This document shows positions 34,750 to 45,981 of a stretch of DNA of 64,000 bases, in pieces. The first letter of the stretch is position 1, and every line of letters begins with the position of its first letter. This DNA comes from Armigeres subalbatus (lineage: Eukaryota; Arthropoda; Insecta; Diptera; Culicidae): the NCBI RefSeq assembly GCF_024139115.2, contig NC_085139.1, positions 71,095,203 to 71,159,202 of the forward strand, written 5' to 3'. The position numbers and the translations under genes were made by a program. The notes below the pieces were generated by a model. That model worked only from the letters and a program-made list of their open reading frames with translations. It did not search any database and had not been told where the DNA came from.

Positions 34750-34772
34750 AATGCTTAGTGGTTACTTGGGTA
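34750..34772 (-). repeat. Right TIR of the two-gene transposon
   Basis: Inverse of 20,623-20,645 with two mismatches: AATGCTTAGTGGTTACTTGG plus GTA. Confidence 0.7.
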
Positions 34773-34899
34773 ACCTTAATCAGGTTACCGACCTAAAATG
34801 TCAAGTGTGTCAGTTGTTTTACCTATGCTTTATTTACTGTGCACTCAATACACTACAACTGCTTTGTAAGACACATTACCACTTATACCTGACAACACA

Positions 34900-35230
34900 C
34901 ACACTTTGCTCGCTGGAGAGGATCATCGCGGGGCTCTTCCCACGCCATGACCCAAGTCCCTGGCCTCACTTTGTTTACCTTGCAGGGGCCAGGGTGGCCG
35001 ACGAGGGAAGAGTAACTGTGGCGGAACTTGCGGGGATTGCACAGTCCCTTAGTGTAGGTAAGGCGCCAGGACCGGATGGTATTCCGGACCTGGCCATCAA
35101 AGCGGCCATTTCTGAGGCTCCCGAGATGTTCAGATCTGTCATGCAGACCTGGACGAGGGAGTCTTACCTGAAGCATGGAAAAGACAAAGCTTGGTCCTAT
35201 TGAAAACCACTTCCTTCCCGAGGGGCCGAG
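34900..35230 (+). pseudogene. R1-clade reverse transcriptase fragment A
   Basis: Reads as the start of an R1-type RT: VADEGRVTVAELAGIAQSL, then VGKAPGPDGIPDLAIKAAIS and MFRSVMQTWTRE, with a frameshift into LVLLK before the sequence switches to unrelated retrotransposon coding at about 35,230. It is short and isolated, from a different copy than fragment B, since B carries its own version of this motif (KKAPGSDGIPNVALK at 36.17 kb). Confidence 0.8.
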
Positions 35231-35284
35231 TCGATTATCGACGTTACGTTCTGAACCCTATCCAAACGAGTAGTTCGAACCGGT

Positions 35285-38180
35285 GATCATCGGAGGCGAT
35301 TTCAATGCTTGAGCAGTGGATTGGGGAAGCAGACTGACTTACGCCAGAGGTTACAGTTTGCTGGAGGCGCTGGCTAAACTGGAAGTAAGATTGGGCAACG
35401 AAGGTACCGTTAGTACATTCCGCAGAGATGGCAGGGAGTCCATCATCGATGTCACGTTCTGCAGTCCGTCGATGGCGAGGAACATGAACTGGAGAGTTTG
35501 TGAAGAATATACCCATAGCAATCACCAGGCGATCCGATATAGTGTTCGAACGTGAACGCCGACGGTACGAGGGGAGATGAGGTCTAGTTGGCGAAGATGG
35601 AAGACGAAGGACTTCGATAAGGATCTTTTTATCGAAGCACTTAGAGCGGACAGCGACGCTACAAACCTTGACGCAGACCAGTTGACGGAAACGCTTGCGA
35701 GGGCTTGCGATGCGACGATGCCGAGGAAATTGGAGCCAAAGAATGGCCGGCGGCCAAGTTACTGATGGAACGAAAATTTTGCCAACCTTCGCGCTGCCTG
35801 CCTCAGAGCTAGGAGACACATTCAGACCGTAATGGTCAGAGAGGAGCGAAAGATAGTATTCCGTAAAGCTAGAGCAGCTTTCAAACGGGCGATCCAAATC
35901 AGTAAGTCCATCTGCTCCAAGGAGTTGTGCCGGGAAGCTGACGCTGATCCTTGGGGTAACGCTTATCGAGTCGTGACAAAGAAGATCAGGGGTCCTGCGA
36001 CGCCAGCCGAAATGTGTCCGGACAAGCTGAAGATCATCGTGGACGGCCTTTTCCCGCACGCCGTGGCCGCGTACGCCGTACGAAGATGAAAACCGAGTAA
36101 CCGCTGCTGGTATGCAAGTCTCCAATGACGAGCTATTACCAGTGGCGAAAGATTTGAAGATGAAGAAAGCTCCGGGTTCGGATGGAATTCCAAATGTGGC
36201 TCTGAAATTCGCGATTTTGGCGTTTCTGGACCTGTTCAGGATGATGCTGCAGAAGTGTTTAGTAGATGGTAATTTTCCGGATACGTGGAAGATCCAGAAA
36301 CTGGTGCTGCTGCCGAAACCAGAGACACCGCCGGGCCGGGGAATTCAGCATCGTATACGCCAATATGTCTGCTGGATACACTGAGGAAGTTTCTGGAAAT
36401 GGTTATCCTTAATAGGCCTACACAGTTCTCGGAGGGTGGGACTGGCTTATCGAATAAACAGTTCGGATTCTGTAAAGGCAGATCGACTGTGGATGCAATT
36501 AGGACAGTCATTGAAGATGCAGAGAGGGCCTACAAGAAGAAGAGGAGCGGCAATCGGTTTTGCGCGCTAGTGACGTTTGACGTCAAAAACGCGTTCAATA
36601 TTGCCAGCTGGGAAGCCATCGCCGCAGCGCTGCATGGAATGCGAATCCCCGAATTACTGTGTAAAATCCTTAGGAGCTACTTTCTGGTCCGGATTCTGGT
36701 TTACGACACGAACTCGGGGTAGAAGTCGATCAAGGTTACGGCGGGCGTTCCACAAGGCTCCATACTAGACTCAACGTTATGGAAAGTGATGTACAACGGG
36801 GTGTTGAAGCTGAAGTTGTCCAAAGGTGTTAAGACTTACGGATTCGAGGATGATGTCGTCCTAACGATAACTGGTGAGTCGCTAGAGGAGGTGTAAATGC
36901 TAGTGGCGGAGGCGACCGACGCAGTAGAAACCTTGATAAATGAGTCAAGCTGCAGCTGGCTCACCACAAAACGGAAGTGATGCTGGTCAGCAACTGCTCA
37001 AGACGAAACGTAACCGTAGGAAGCTGAATAACGTGTTTCGTCTAACGGCCATCCGGGTCGCGAGTGTGTACCGAACCATTTCGTCGGAGGCAGTTTGCGT
37101 TATCGCAGGGATGATTAGAATCTGCATAACCCTAGCAGAGGATATCGAGTGCTACCAATGGAGAGATACCAGAAATGTGAGGAAGACGGTGAGACTGGAC
37201 TCTATGGTGAAGCGGCAGCAGGAGTGGGACAATGCGGATAATGGAAGGTGAACCCATCGGCTCGTCCCCAATGTGTCGACGTGGGTGAACAGGGAGGATG
37301 GTGAGGTGAACTTTTACCTTACACAGTTCCTGTCCGGACACGGTTGTTTCCACCAATATTTGCACCGGTGTGGCCATGCATCATCGCCATTCTGCCCGGC
37401 GTGTATCAACGTGGAGGAGACTCCAGAGCACGTGATATTCGACTCCCCGAGGTTTGCGGAGGCACATAGAAGAATGCCTGCCATAAGGGCGGACAACATC
37501 GCAGAGCGAATGTGTCGCGATGAAGGTACGTGGAATGTGGTAACCAGAGTCGTGACGCAAATACTGTCAGAGCTGCAGCGTCGATGGAGAAGGGACCAGC
37601 AAGTAAGCGTCGGTTTGGAGGAAATCCAGCACAGTGAGCAGTGTTTGGTGTCGAGCCGTCGGGGCGCCAGCGAAACGGAAGTCTTCTGCCGACCGGAATC
37701 GTCGGACCGACCTCGGTACTCGAACCTCAAACCTGCTGAAGAAAGAAGAAAGAAGAAGTTAGTGCTTCGGGTATGTAGGGCTCCGCCAGTGCGGACGTCA
37801 TCCACCACCGGAACTGTCGAATCACATCTGCAACCCGAAGACGCAACTGCGATAGCCGACAGTAGTCGGGGTACCATCAGTGCGGAAGCTTCCTTAACCG
37901 GAACTGGTGGACCACCCTCGACGCCGGGGGAAGTCAGGAGGATTCGAGTGAGGAAGTTTATGGCACAACCGCCGAGGGATCGTGACAACGTAGCAGTGGA
38001 TCTCAGCAAGTCAGTCGGCGAACTAGCCTACGCTAGGGGCCGGAATTTTAGAAGAAGTGCATGAGCACTACCGTCCTCCCAGCCCCACCTTTCTTCCCCA
38101 GGATAGTCGCAGCATCCCGTGGTTCCGGGTGAATCGAGGTAAGGAGGATAAGGGACCCGGATATATTATATGGAAATTCG
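35285..38180 (+). pseudogene. R1-clade non-LTR retrotransposon fragment B (endonuclease to 3' end)
   Basis: It starts inside the endonuclease (VIIGGDFNA, then stop at 35,309, AVDWGSRLTYARG, IIDVTFCSPSM, YTHSNHQAIRY). RT follows: KKAPGSDGIPNVALKFAI, LSNKQFGFCKGRSTVDAI, the catalytic FDVKNAFNIASW, AGVPQGSILDSTLW and YGFEDDVVLTI at 36,843-36,854, where the usual FADD has become F-E-D-D. The C-terminal domain (37,273-38,062) has YLTQFLSGHGCFHQYLHRCG and FCPACINVEETPEHVIFDSP, a zinc-knuckle region with one Cys apparently changed. At least seven stops and frameshifts disable it. A short 3' UTR (to about 38,180) follows. Confidence 0.85.
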
Positions 38181-38276
38181 ACAAGTTTTTCATAATTGAA
38201 TTTACGTGGAAAGTCATAGTTCAGCGGCTTGACAAATTTTATCTATTCAAAATATTGGCGCAAACCTGATGATACC

Positions 38277-38425
38277 CATCCCAGTCAACACAAGATTGTA
38301 TATGCTGCAACATACGATGCTTAAGTGAAGGCATATAGGAACTTCCACGAACGACATGTACGTATATCGCCTGCACTTTAGCATCATATGTTGCATCATA
38401 TACAATTTCGTGTTGACTGGGATGG
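38277..38425. mobile_element. 149-base MITE (CCATCCCAGTCAACAC)
   Basis: Both ends carry CCATCCCAGTCAACAC followed by A(A/T)TTGTATATG.TGCAACATA, giving TIRs of about 50 bases with a few mismatches around a short centre. CCCAGTCAACAC elements are a familiar mosquito MITE type (from memory). TSD not resolved. Confidence 0.8.
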
Positions 38426-38780
38426 CATTTTCGGCCAGATAGATTTCGGCCAAATGGTTTGTTCAGACTAATGGCGTATTTGGCTAAACAACTTTCAGCC
38501 AAATGGCATTTCCCGTATTACGTCGTTTCATTGCCCGCACAGAGCCGATCGCAACAGGGAAGGGTCGCTTGGCCAAAACCCATTCGGCCGAAAGTCATTT
38601 GGCCGAATGCCATGCCACTAGGCCGAACAAACCATTAGGCCGAAACGCATCTGGCCGAAAGGGTCATTTGACCGAAAGCGTCAATTTGGCCGAAACGGTC
38701 ATTTGGCCGGAAGAGTGAGTCATTTGGCCGAATGGGTTATTTGGAATTTCGGCCAAATGACCCTTCCCCGGGCGGGAGAG
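38426..38780. repeat. TTTGGCCGAAA short-unit array
   Basis: More than a dozen degenerate copies of (C/T)ATTTGGCCGAAA(C/G) in both orientations, spaced about 15-20 bases. Same family as the modules at 5546-5790 and 48,750-48,860. Confidence 0.85.
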
Positions 38781-38912
38781 GGTTAACCTAACCGGCCGGC
38801 ATTGGTTAAATTTTCTTACAATTCTGTATAAGACCCTTACAAAATGTCTACACAATCTTAGCATATTCCAAATTCTATTTCCAGCCAAAACTGAAACAAC
38901 AATTAAATCACG

Positions 38913-39185
38913 ATAAGAAAATTATTTTGAGCTTTTTAGTGGAATGTCTTCACTTGTCATAAGACGAGTTAATACAATCCCATTGAATTCCACCACTTAA
39001 TTGTATCTAGACAGATACGTATTTCGACCTCAACAGTAAGGCCGTCTTCAGTGTCTCGTACGTAGTCGAGTCAAGTGCGAGACACTGAAGACGGCCTTAC
39101 TGTTGAGGTCGAAATACATATCTGTCTAGATACAATTAAGTGGTGGAATTCAATGTGATTGTATTAACTCGTCTTATGACAAGGG
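38913..39185 (-). mobile_element. Hairpin retroposon with 106-base inverted arms
   Basis: The 273-base insertion is flanked by a perfect 12-base TSD, AATTAAATCACG (38,901-38,912; 39,186-39,197). Arms 38,953-39,058 and 39,078-39,183 are inverted copies with only two mismatches in 106, separated by 19 bases. Outside the left arm is AAGAAAATTATTTTGAGCTT.., shared with a second, truncated copy at 42,218-42,273 that has its own 13-base TSD. Variable-length TSDs plus truncation at one side suggest RNA-mediated insertion, with the shared AAGAAAATTATTTTGAG side as the 3' end (inference). No pol III boxes were identified. Confidence 0.75.
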
Positions 39186-39197
39186 AATTAAATCACG

Positions 39198-41714
39198 GCT
39201 GTAATAGAATTCAAAGGGGTTCGACAGAGTCCTTGTCAACTACACCAATGTAGATTCACACGTCTCCACAAGTTGTGTAACATTATGCTTTCGACTTCGA
39301 CGGCATGCTAATGTATAATTAACAGCTAGAAAATTTCTCCCCTTCGGCTCCCAAACCTTATCCAGCGTGTGTGTGATCCACTTCAAGCGTACATACTGGG
39401 ACGGGGACAATATGCAGCGCTATTACACACAGTAAGTTGTTGCAACGTTGTTGTTATTTATGTTAGATCGCTATCGACGGGCGGTCCCCTACATGTGATA
39501 GCAAGGGCCATGAAAATGCACGGTGACGGGTTGACAGGCACTGATTACCGCAAAAACAGGGTCTTCAGTGCAGGCACGGTGTGGGGACCACAGACATATG
39601 CACGTTCAGAGGATATCGCGTGAGACTCATCGGCAGCGGACCGGTCAGCCGAGGCTAATCGAATGCGATTGGCAAATTACTGTCATTTGCGGCGGGTTGT
39701 TTATGGGAAAACATGGCCATGTAGTGCAGTAATGTGCAGCGTGGTGAGATAGCATCCCGGTGGGATTATAGATAGATGAGATAATGGTTGGAAGATGTGT
39801 CCGTTCGGACACATTTTAGTGTTAGACATTTGCGATTATCAATTCTACAAGAGACGTTTCGATCCGATAGATGTATGGAATGGATGGTTTTAGGTGCTAT
39901 GGCTTGGGGCATCTATCTAATGCATGAAATAGTTCTATCAAAGCAGCGGTTTGCCTTGGAAAGCTTTGTTTTCATGAATTTATCATCTAACTCAGATAAA
40001 TCAAATATATCATCAAAATAAGTAACACAAATTAGATCAATTTTATTAGATGATGGATCGCCAACCGAAACATATTGATTGCCAATAATATGTGATAATC
40101 CCTCTTCGAGAAATTCCGTAATTCTCCGATCGTCCACTCAATAAATCTCCCAATGTGAGCTCATTTGCTGAAATATTATCACGATGGAAAAAGCATGCGA
40201 ACCCATTTCCCGGAACAAGCTCCTACAAAGTACTACAAACTTGCCCCGAGCAAAGACCGACCACCCATGTGAACGAGAAATGGGACCAAATTGAACAATC
40301 AAACGGTTCGAACTTTCTCCTTCGGCGGCGAAGCACGTTCCCAGGAAGTGAAAAGTATTCATCAAGAAATCAAATCCCATCGATCTTGGAACGACGAGGA
40401 CGACGACCGAGCGACGGTGCGGCCGGCGACGGTCGTCGTTTCATTTTCCACGAACACCTGAGCAGTCGTCTTACTCCAATTCACCAACCAATCAACTTTA
40501 TTCCTCGGTCCAACGCTTCGACCGGTTCCTATATCCTACATATATCCAACAGCAAAGTGCAGTCGTCAGCAGTTCGGTCAGTCGACGACGCTGAGTTCAT
40601 GGTTAATTCTTCACCAACGCACCCCCAGCTCAGTTCGACCTTTCACCATCAATGATGCGAGGTTTTCCCCACGACTATTGGTCCTCCGACACACCGAGCA
40701 CCGTCAGGTAATCGAATGAAATGTTCGGTGGCAGGTGAACGACGACCCTACTTGGTACGTTTTTTTCCACTTATCAATGGGAATCATCGCCACTGAGTAA
40801 CGCCGGCAACGTTGGGTCAGGTCGCTGCAACTGAACGAGAGGAGGGTGAGGAGCTGACCTTCTGTTAGGTTCGTAGCCTTTTCCCTATTTTGCTCACAGT
40901 TGGGTCGGTTCTACGTTACTCACGCCTTGCCATGTCAGTAGTAGGAACCTATTCGGAGCTGACTGCCAGTGGATTTCGCCTGATTCGGAGCACATCGGCA
41001 CACCTTTCGACAGCCAATATTAGACGATCTATTATTCAGCTTGGCACGTACTTTGTGGGACTTGGCAGAAATGTAAGCGGTTACGTGCATGATTGCAGTT
41101 TTTTTTTAAACAATAGAAAGTATAATACTCTTAGATGTTTAAACATGTGAAAAATGCTAGACTAAGTTTGTCACTACAGTCCATTTTCAATTTAAAGCCC
41201 AAATTTTGTAAAATATTCAATTATGGAACTTTCTATGCGGCATCCGCCAAACTGGCGTGACGATCAGAATGGGAACGAGGTCTTATCTACTTTCCGAATA
41301 TTGGAGGGACGTAACCGACTTGCAGTCAGCAAACCGAGTGATTCCGAAGATGTGGTAATATTGATTATTCATGGAATAAATAATAATGTCGAAATGTAAA
41401 ATTCATCACCCTGACTGGCTCCGGTTGCGCGCTTCTGTAGGTTGCTGCCAGGATTAGTTCTACTGACTGTACAGATGCAAGAAAACCCAAACGATAAAAG
41501 GGAAATGTTGTTGTGATGTCAACTGAAATCATTGACACAAAGTGAAGGATGAAAAACAACATATGACGACAAAATGCATGAATTATGTAAACAATCTGGA
41601 TTGGATTGGGGAAATTCTGCTAGGCATTGTTCTTTACTCGCTTTTTGCGCCATTCGCATTCCATTAGAAAGCTCTATGAAATTCCCAAAGAAATTTGATG
41701 AAATTTTCAACTAG
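39198..41714. other. Unassigned sequence, no gene recognised
   Basis: A 166-codon plus frame at 40,155-40,655 has no domain I recognise and is low-complexity in places. The GC-richer part at 40,380-40,630 contains CGACGACG runs, two TATAT motifs (40,530; 40,541) and several TCAG(C/T) initiator-like motifs, so it could be a host promoter or 5' UTR, but spacing is not convincing. No repeats of note otherwise. Confidence 0.3.
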
Positions 41715-41845
41715 AGTTGTGTGCAGCAGCCGCCGACGGTTTTTAGACGCCACCGCCGCCGCCATCATTTTTTACCGACGCGCGCTGCAATTCTAAGACC
41801 ACACCACCGATTGATTTTAGGCGCGTCGATGACATTTTTACCGTA
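41715..41845. repeat. GCC-rich dispersed repeat
   Basis: GCCGCC/ACCGCC and CGACG motifs separated by short T-runs (..TTTTTAGACGCCACCGCC.., ..GGCGCGTCGATGAC..). A related segment lies at about 47,040-47,145 (..CGCGCCGCCGCCGCC.., GTCGGCGCGCCACC, CGCCGATGAC). Confidence 0.5.
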
Positions 41846-42454
41846 TAGGGTAAAACGACCTATTATGGAGGGGTTAAGCACCGTGTCATAACAAAATTGA
41901 TTTCAAAAATTCTTCAAAAATTACCTGTTGGTCGATTTCCACATTGTTGTAGTTGAATAGGATGCTCGTTAACTATAGTTTCGTAAATATTACGTCAATT
42001 ATGCTGATCTTATGTTGTTTTGTTTTTATCACAATAAAAACGAACTACCGCAATAATAGGACGCAGTAGCCTATCGTTGCGATATTCTTTTAAGGTCAGT
42101 CCTATTGTTGTGGTTTTGCATGTGATTCTTATGGAGAGCGATTCCGCAACAATAGGACCTTAGCACTACCGCAATAATAGGCCCAAAGCATTCAAATTTT
42201 TAACGAAAAATGTTGATAAGAAAATTATTTTGAGCTTTTTAGTGGAATGTCTTTACTTGTCATAAAAGGAAAGGAAAAATGTTGATTCTTCATAATTTTG
42301 AACGGAATTTTGTCAAACAAAAGCTGTTCTAGTCGTTAATCCGAAGAGTTTTAGCGTACCCACAATTGTTTTTAATGCTATTTTATCCAGAATGGACTAC
42401 TTTAACACTACCGCAACATTGGGGCATACCACAACGACAGGACGTTTTACCCTA
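41846..42454. mobile_element. GGGTAAAAC TIR element
   Basis: Left end TAGGGTAAAACGACCTATTA and inverted right end TAGGGTAAAACGTCCTGTCG; TA flanks both sides. Inside, CCGCAATAATAGG-type motifs recur at least four times (about 42,050, 42,145, 42,172, 42,410). Non-coding. Interrupted by the retroposon fragment at 42,218-42,273. Confidence 0.75.
42218..42273 (-). mobile_element. Truncated copy of the hairpin retroposon
   Basis: AAGAAAATTATTTTGAGCTT..CTTGTCATAA, 56 bases, flanked by a perfect 13-base direct repeat GAAAAATGTTGAT (42,205-42,217; 42,274-42,286). Matches the left end of the element at 38,913 but lacks the arms. Confidence 0.8.
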
Positions 42455-42496
42455 TGCATCCTTTCATGTTTTCTCCTCTCTTTTAGAAATTTTATT

Positions 42497-42640
42497 CCAG
42501 GGCTGCCCAACGTACGGCCCGTGGGCCGGATGCGGCCCTCGGCTCCTTTTTATGTGCCCCGCAGCTTGTAAGCAAAATAAACTCATAATCGGCCAGCCAG
42601 CTTTTCTATCTGGCTCGAAAAGCTCTTATTTTATTATTCA
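42497..42640. mobile_element. hAT-like end (CAGGGCTGCCCAACG)
   Basis: The sequence CAGGGCTGCCCAACGTACGG followed by GGGCCGGATGCGGCCC is the start of a widespread animal hAT/MITE type. The opposite end was not found in this window; a Helitron insertion at 42,641 may have separated it. Confidence 0.5.
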
Positions 42641-43034
42641 CTAGCACACCCGACTGCACCCGACTGGGCTGCAAAATGGTGGGTTGACATCAAGGAAGGA
42701 GCGCCCAACAGAGCTCTGGTCCCCACAAGTCCCTATCTCACGCTTCCACGGGTCGTCCGATGACAAAAGACCGCCAGCTAAGGGTTGTGTACTTAGCTGG
42801 TAGTGCAGCCTGGGCACTGTTGTCCTTCTGACATCAGCTAGAGTGAGGAGGTACGCCTCGAGCGTCTGTTCACCAGGAGGTGCGGCTCAAACAGCGTCTG
42901 CCTGGTACCCAGCGGCTGATTAACGAAATGCTGTATCGCGTCAGCTATACCTAAGGTGGCAGCCCCATCATCGCGATGTAGGTAACGCGACCCCGGTAAG
43001 GTAGCTTACTGAAGCCTCTCAAATACCACGAAAA

Positions 43035-44102
43035 ATGGAGATAGAAGAAAAAGAGAACGTTATTTTGGCAACCTACCCGGCCATAGGACTATGATTGGAA
43101 ACTCGGTACCTGGAATGTCAGGACCCTAAATGAACCTGGACGAGTGAGCCTTCTGGCTCGTGAACTGCAGAAGGTGAGAGTGAACGTGGCTGCTATTCAA
43201 GAAGACCATTGGCCTAGATCCGGAGAACGTGAATTCCGGAGCCGTGGACCCCACGACCAATACTGCATTCAAGAATAACATCTATCACAGCGGCGGTGAA
43301 AAGCAGAGCATGGAGTTGGTTTCGTTGTGATGGGCAAGCAGATGAAGCGAGTGATGGGATGGAAACCCATTAGCGAACGAATCTGTGTGTTAAGGATTCG
43401 GGGCAAGCTCTTTCTTCAATTACAGCCTAATCAACGTTTACGCACCGACAAACGATAAATCCGACGACGTGAAGGACACGGTTTATGAATGTCTTGATAA
43501 AGCCTATGAAGAGTGCCCAAAGCATAACGTGAAAATGGTTATCGGTGACGCTATCGCCCAGGTCGGTAGAGAGGACTTTTTCCGTCCCATAATCGGTAGG
43601 GAGAGCCTTCACCCGCTACCAACGACAACGGCCTACGGCTAGTAAATTTTGCTGCTGCCAGAGGGATGGCCATCAGTAGCACCTACTTTGCACGAAAGAA
43701 CATCCGAAAGCACACCTGGAGACACCCAAATGGTGAAACTTGCAACCAGATAGACCATGTTCTGGTGGATGGGCGCCATTTCTCGGATGTTATCGATGTG
43801 CGGACATTCAGAGGTCCGAACATTGACTCTGATCACTACCTCGTTGTCAGTAAAATTCGATCACGGTTGTCAACTGTATCGAACGAAAGATCACAGCGAA
43901 CGATGCGTTACAATATCCAGCGATTGTCGGCGGAAGGAGTATCGGCTGAGTACCGCCAGAAGCTCGACGAACGGATAAGTGCAATCAACGTTAGCGACAA
44001 CATCAACGATCTATGGGAGTCGATCCATGGAGCGGTGAGCACAACAGCACGAGAAGTGGTAGGCACTGCACAGAGGCGACCCAGGACGGGTTGGTTCGAT
44101 GA
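43035..44102 (+). pseudogene. RTE endonuclease region
   Basis: Coding is spread over three frames: LGTWNVRTLNEPGRVSLLAR (43,102 on), VNVAAIQED, then GFVVMGKQMKRVMGWKPISE and the degraded GDAIAQVGRED, where the usual GDxNA Asn is lost. A long well-kept frame follows (43,666-44,103): TWRHPNGETCNQIDHVLVDG and NIDSDHYLVVSKIRSRL, the terminal D-H pair. It is an AP-like endonuclease that opens the target for reverse transcription. Stops at about 43,276 and 43,639 and several frameshifts break it. Confidence 0.85.
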
Positions 44103-45981
44103 GTGACAGACGAGAAGAACGTTGCCAGAAGCCGGATGTTGGTGTCAGGTACCCGATCGAATAGAGATCGGTACAAGGAAGCAAGAGCAGCCGAAAAACG
44201 AACCCACCGCAGGAAGAAAAAAGAGTACGAAGAACAAGTTATTAGTGAGGCGCAGGAAAAATGGAGCAGAACGATATGCGGAGGTTTTATGAGTCTGTCA
44301 ATGGCGTGCGGAGAAAGACAGCGCCATCTCCCGTCATGTGCAACGACCTACAAGGGAATTTGCTGACAGATAAAACTGAAGTGGCTGCCAGGTGGAAGCA
44401 ACACTTCGAGACTTTGTTGAATGGAGGAAGTGACGGTGCATCGGTGAACAGAATACGTATTAGCGACGATGGACAAGCTGTGGAGTCACCTACACTAGTT
44501 GAGGTTAAAAAAGCTGTCAAAGAGCTGAAAACAATAAGGCTGCGGGGAAGGACCAGCTCCCGGCTGAACTTCTCAAACATGGCAGTGAGCAGCTTTATGA
44601 AGTTCTGCACCATATTATGTCGAAAATATGGGAAGACGAGGAAATGCCTGCTAGCTGGTTAGACGGCCTCATTTGCCCTCTCTTTAAGAAAGGGCACAGA
44701 CTGGAGTGCGCCAATAATTTGGCGTACAAAATTATGTCCCGTATTCTGTTCAACAGATTGAGACCGCTTGAAGAGTCCTTCGTCGGCGAATACCAAGCAG
44801 GTTTTCGTGAGGGCCGATCAACGACGGATCAAATGTTTACCCTGAGACAAATCCTTGATAAATTCCGGGAGTACAACTTGCAGACACATCATCTGTTTAT
44901 TGATTTCAAGGCGGCGTACGATTCAGTGAAACGGAATGAATTATGGCAAATTATGCTTGAACATGGTTTTCCGGCGAAACTGATACGGCTGATTCGTATA
45001 ACGTTGGACGGATCGAAATCAAGTGTAAGGGTTGCGGATGAAATATCGACGTCATTTGTTACCTTAGATGGATTAAAGCAGGGTGATGCACTCTCGAACC
45101 TACTGTTCAATATAGCGCTCGAGGGAGCGATTAGGAGAGCTGGTGTGCAAAGAAGCGGTACCATTATCACAAAATCGCATATGCTCCTGGGATTTGCGGA
45201 CGATATCGATATTATCGGAATTGATCGCCGTGCCGTGGAAGAGGCTTTTGCGCCTTTTAAGAAGGAGACAGCGAGGATTGGACTCACGATAAATACCAGC
45301 AAAACGAAGTACATGGTCGCTGGCAATCAACGTGGGTTCATTAGTGGTGGTGGTAGCGAAATAGTGCTGGATGGTGAAAAATTTGAAGTGGTAGAAGAAT
45401 TTGTGTATCTTGGAACATTAGTGACGTGCGATAATGATGTTACCCGCGAGGTGAAAAGGCGTATTGCAGCTGCAAATAGGGCTTATTACGGACTTCGTAA
45501 CCAGTTTAAGTCCCGTAGTCTGCAAACGAAAACTAAACTCGCGCTGTATACTACTCTGATTCTTCCGGTGGCTTTATACGGCCATGAAACATGGACGTTA
45601 AAGGAGGCTGATCGGAGAGCTCTCGGAGTGTTTGAGCGTAAGGTGCTGCGGACAATACTCGGCGGTAAACAGGAGAACGGTATCTGGCGGCGTCGCATGA
45701 ATCACGAATTGTACCAGGTATATAAAGGGCTGGATATTATTAAGCTTATACAACACGGCAGACTACGATGGGCTGGTCACGTTGTTCGTATGCCGGAAGA
45801 ACGTCAAGCGAAGATAATATTTAGTAGAGAACCAGGAAGAGGCCGCAGGCTTCGTGGAAGGCCGCGTACACGATGGCTTTTTGCAGTTGAAGAGGACCTG
45901 AGGGCGCTCAATGTTCAGGGCGACTGGAAGCGATTGGCCCAGGATCGAGTCCAGTGGAGAAGGATACTCCATTCGGCGTAG
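44103..45981 (+). pseudogene. RTE reverse transcriptase region
   Basis: Linker coding in two frames (EARAAEKRTHRRKKKEYEEQ; RRFYESVNGVRRKTAPSPVM) leads to the RT frame from 44,617. That frame shows PLFKKGHRLECANN, then a roughly 10-residue gap where a YRGI-type motif is expected. Next come GFREGRSTTDQMFTLRQIL, the catalytic HLFIDFKAAYDSV (residues 92-104), LKQGDALSNLLFN and GFADDIDIIG (F-A-D-D, residues 193-196). The C-terminal domain is intact: YGHETWTLKEADRRALGVFE, RLRWAGHVVRMPEERQAKII and RPRTRW. RT copied element RNA at the nicked target. The ATG at 44,617 is internal, not the native start. Confidence 0.9.

Larger units (their letters stand above)
20623..34772 (+). mobile_element. Two-gene DNA transposon (transposase plus DUF4806-like), heavily interrupted
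   Basis: The ends are 23-base inverted repeats: TACCTAAGTAACCACCAAGC plus ATT at 20,623-20,645, and its inverse at 34,750-34,772 (two mismatches). A TA target duplication is possible. It contains a plus-strand transposase gene (20,890-29,215) and a minus-strand gene with DUF4806 features (34,195-29,425), arranged tail to tail about 210 bases apart. Four later insertions account for roughly 10 kb; the ancestral element would be about 4.1 kb. I do not assign a superfamily with confidence: the transposase resembles the TNP2-like proteins found in ants and mosquitoes. Confidence 0.7.

Noticed and set aside
38426..38780. CRISPR-like array (short repeats with spacers)
   Set aside because: Units are degenerate, in both orientations and irregularly spaced, and the organism is a eukaryote.
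40155..40655. 166-codon plus-strand frame as a host gene
   Set aside because: No recognisable domain, no clear splice or start context, and GC-rich CGACGA runs that keep frames open by chance. Left as unassigned.
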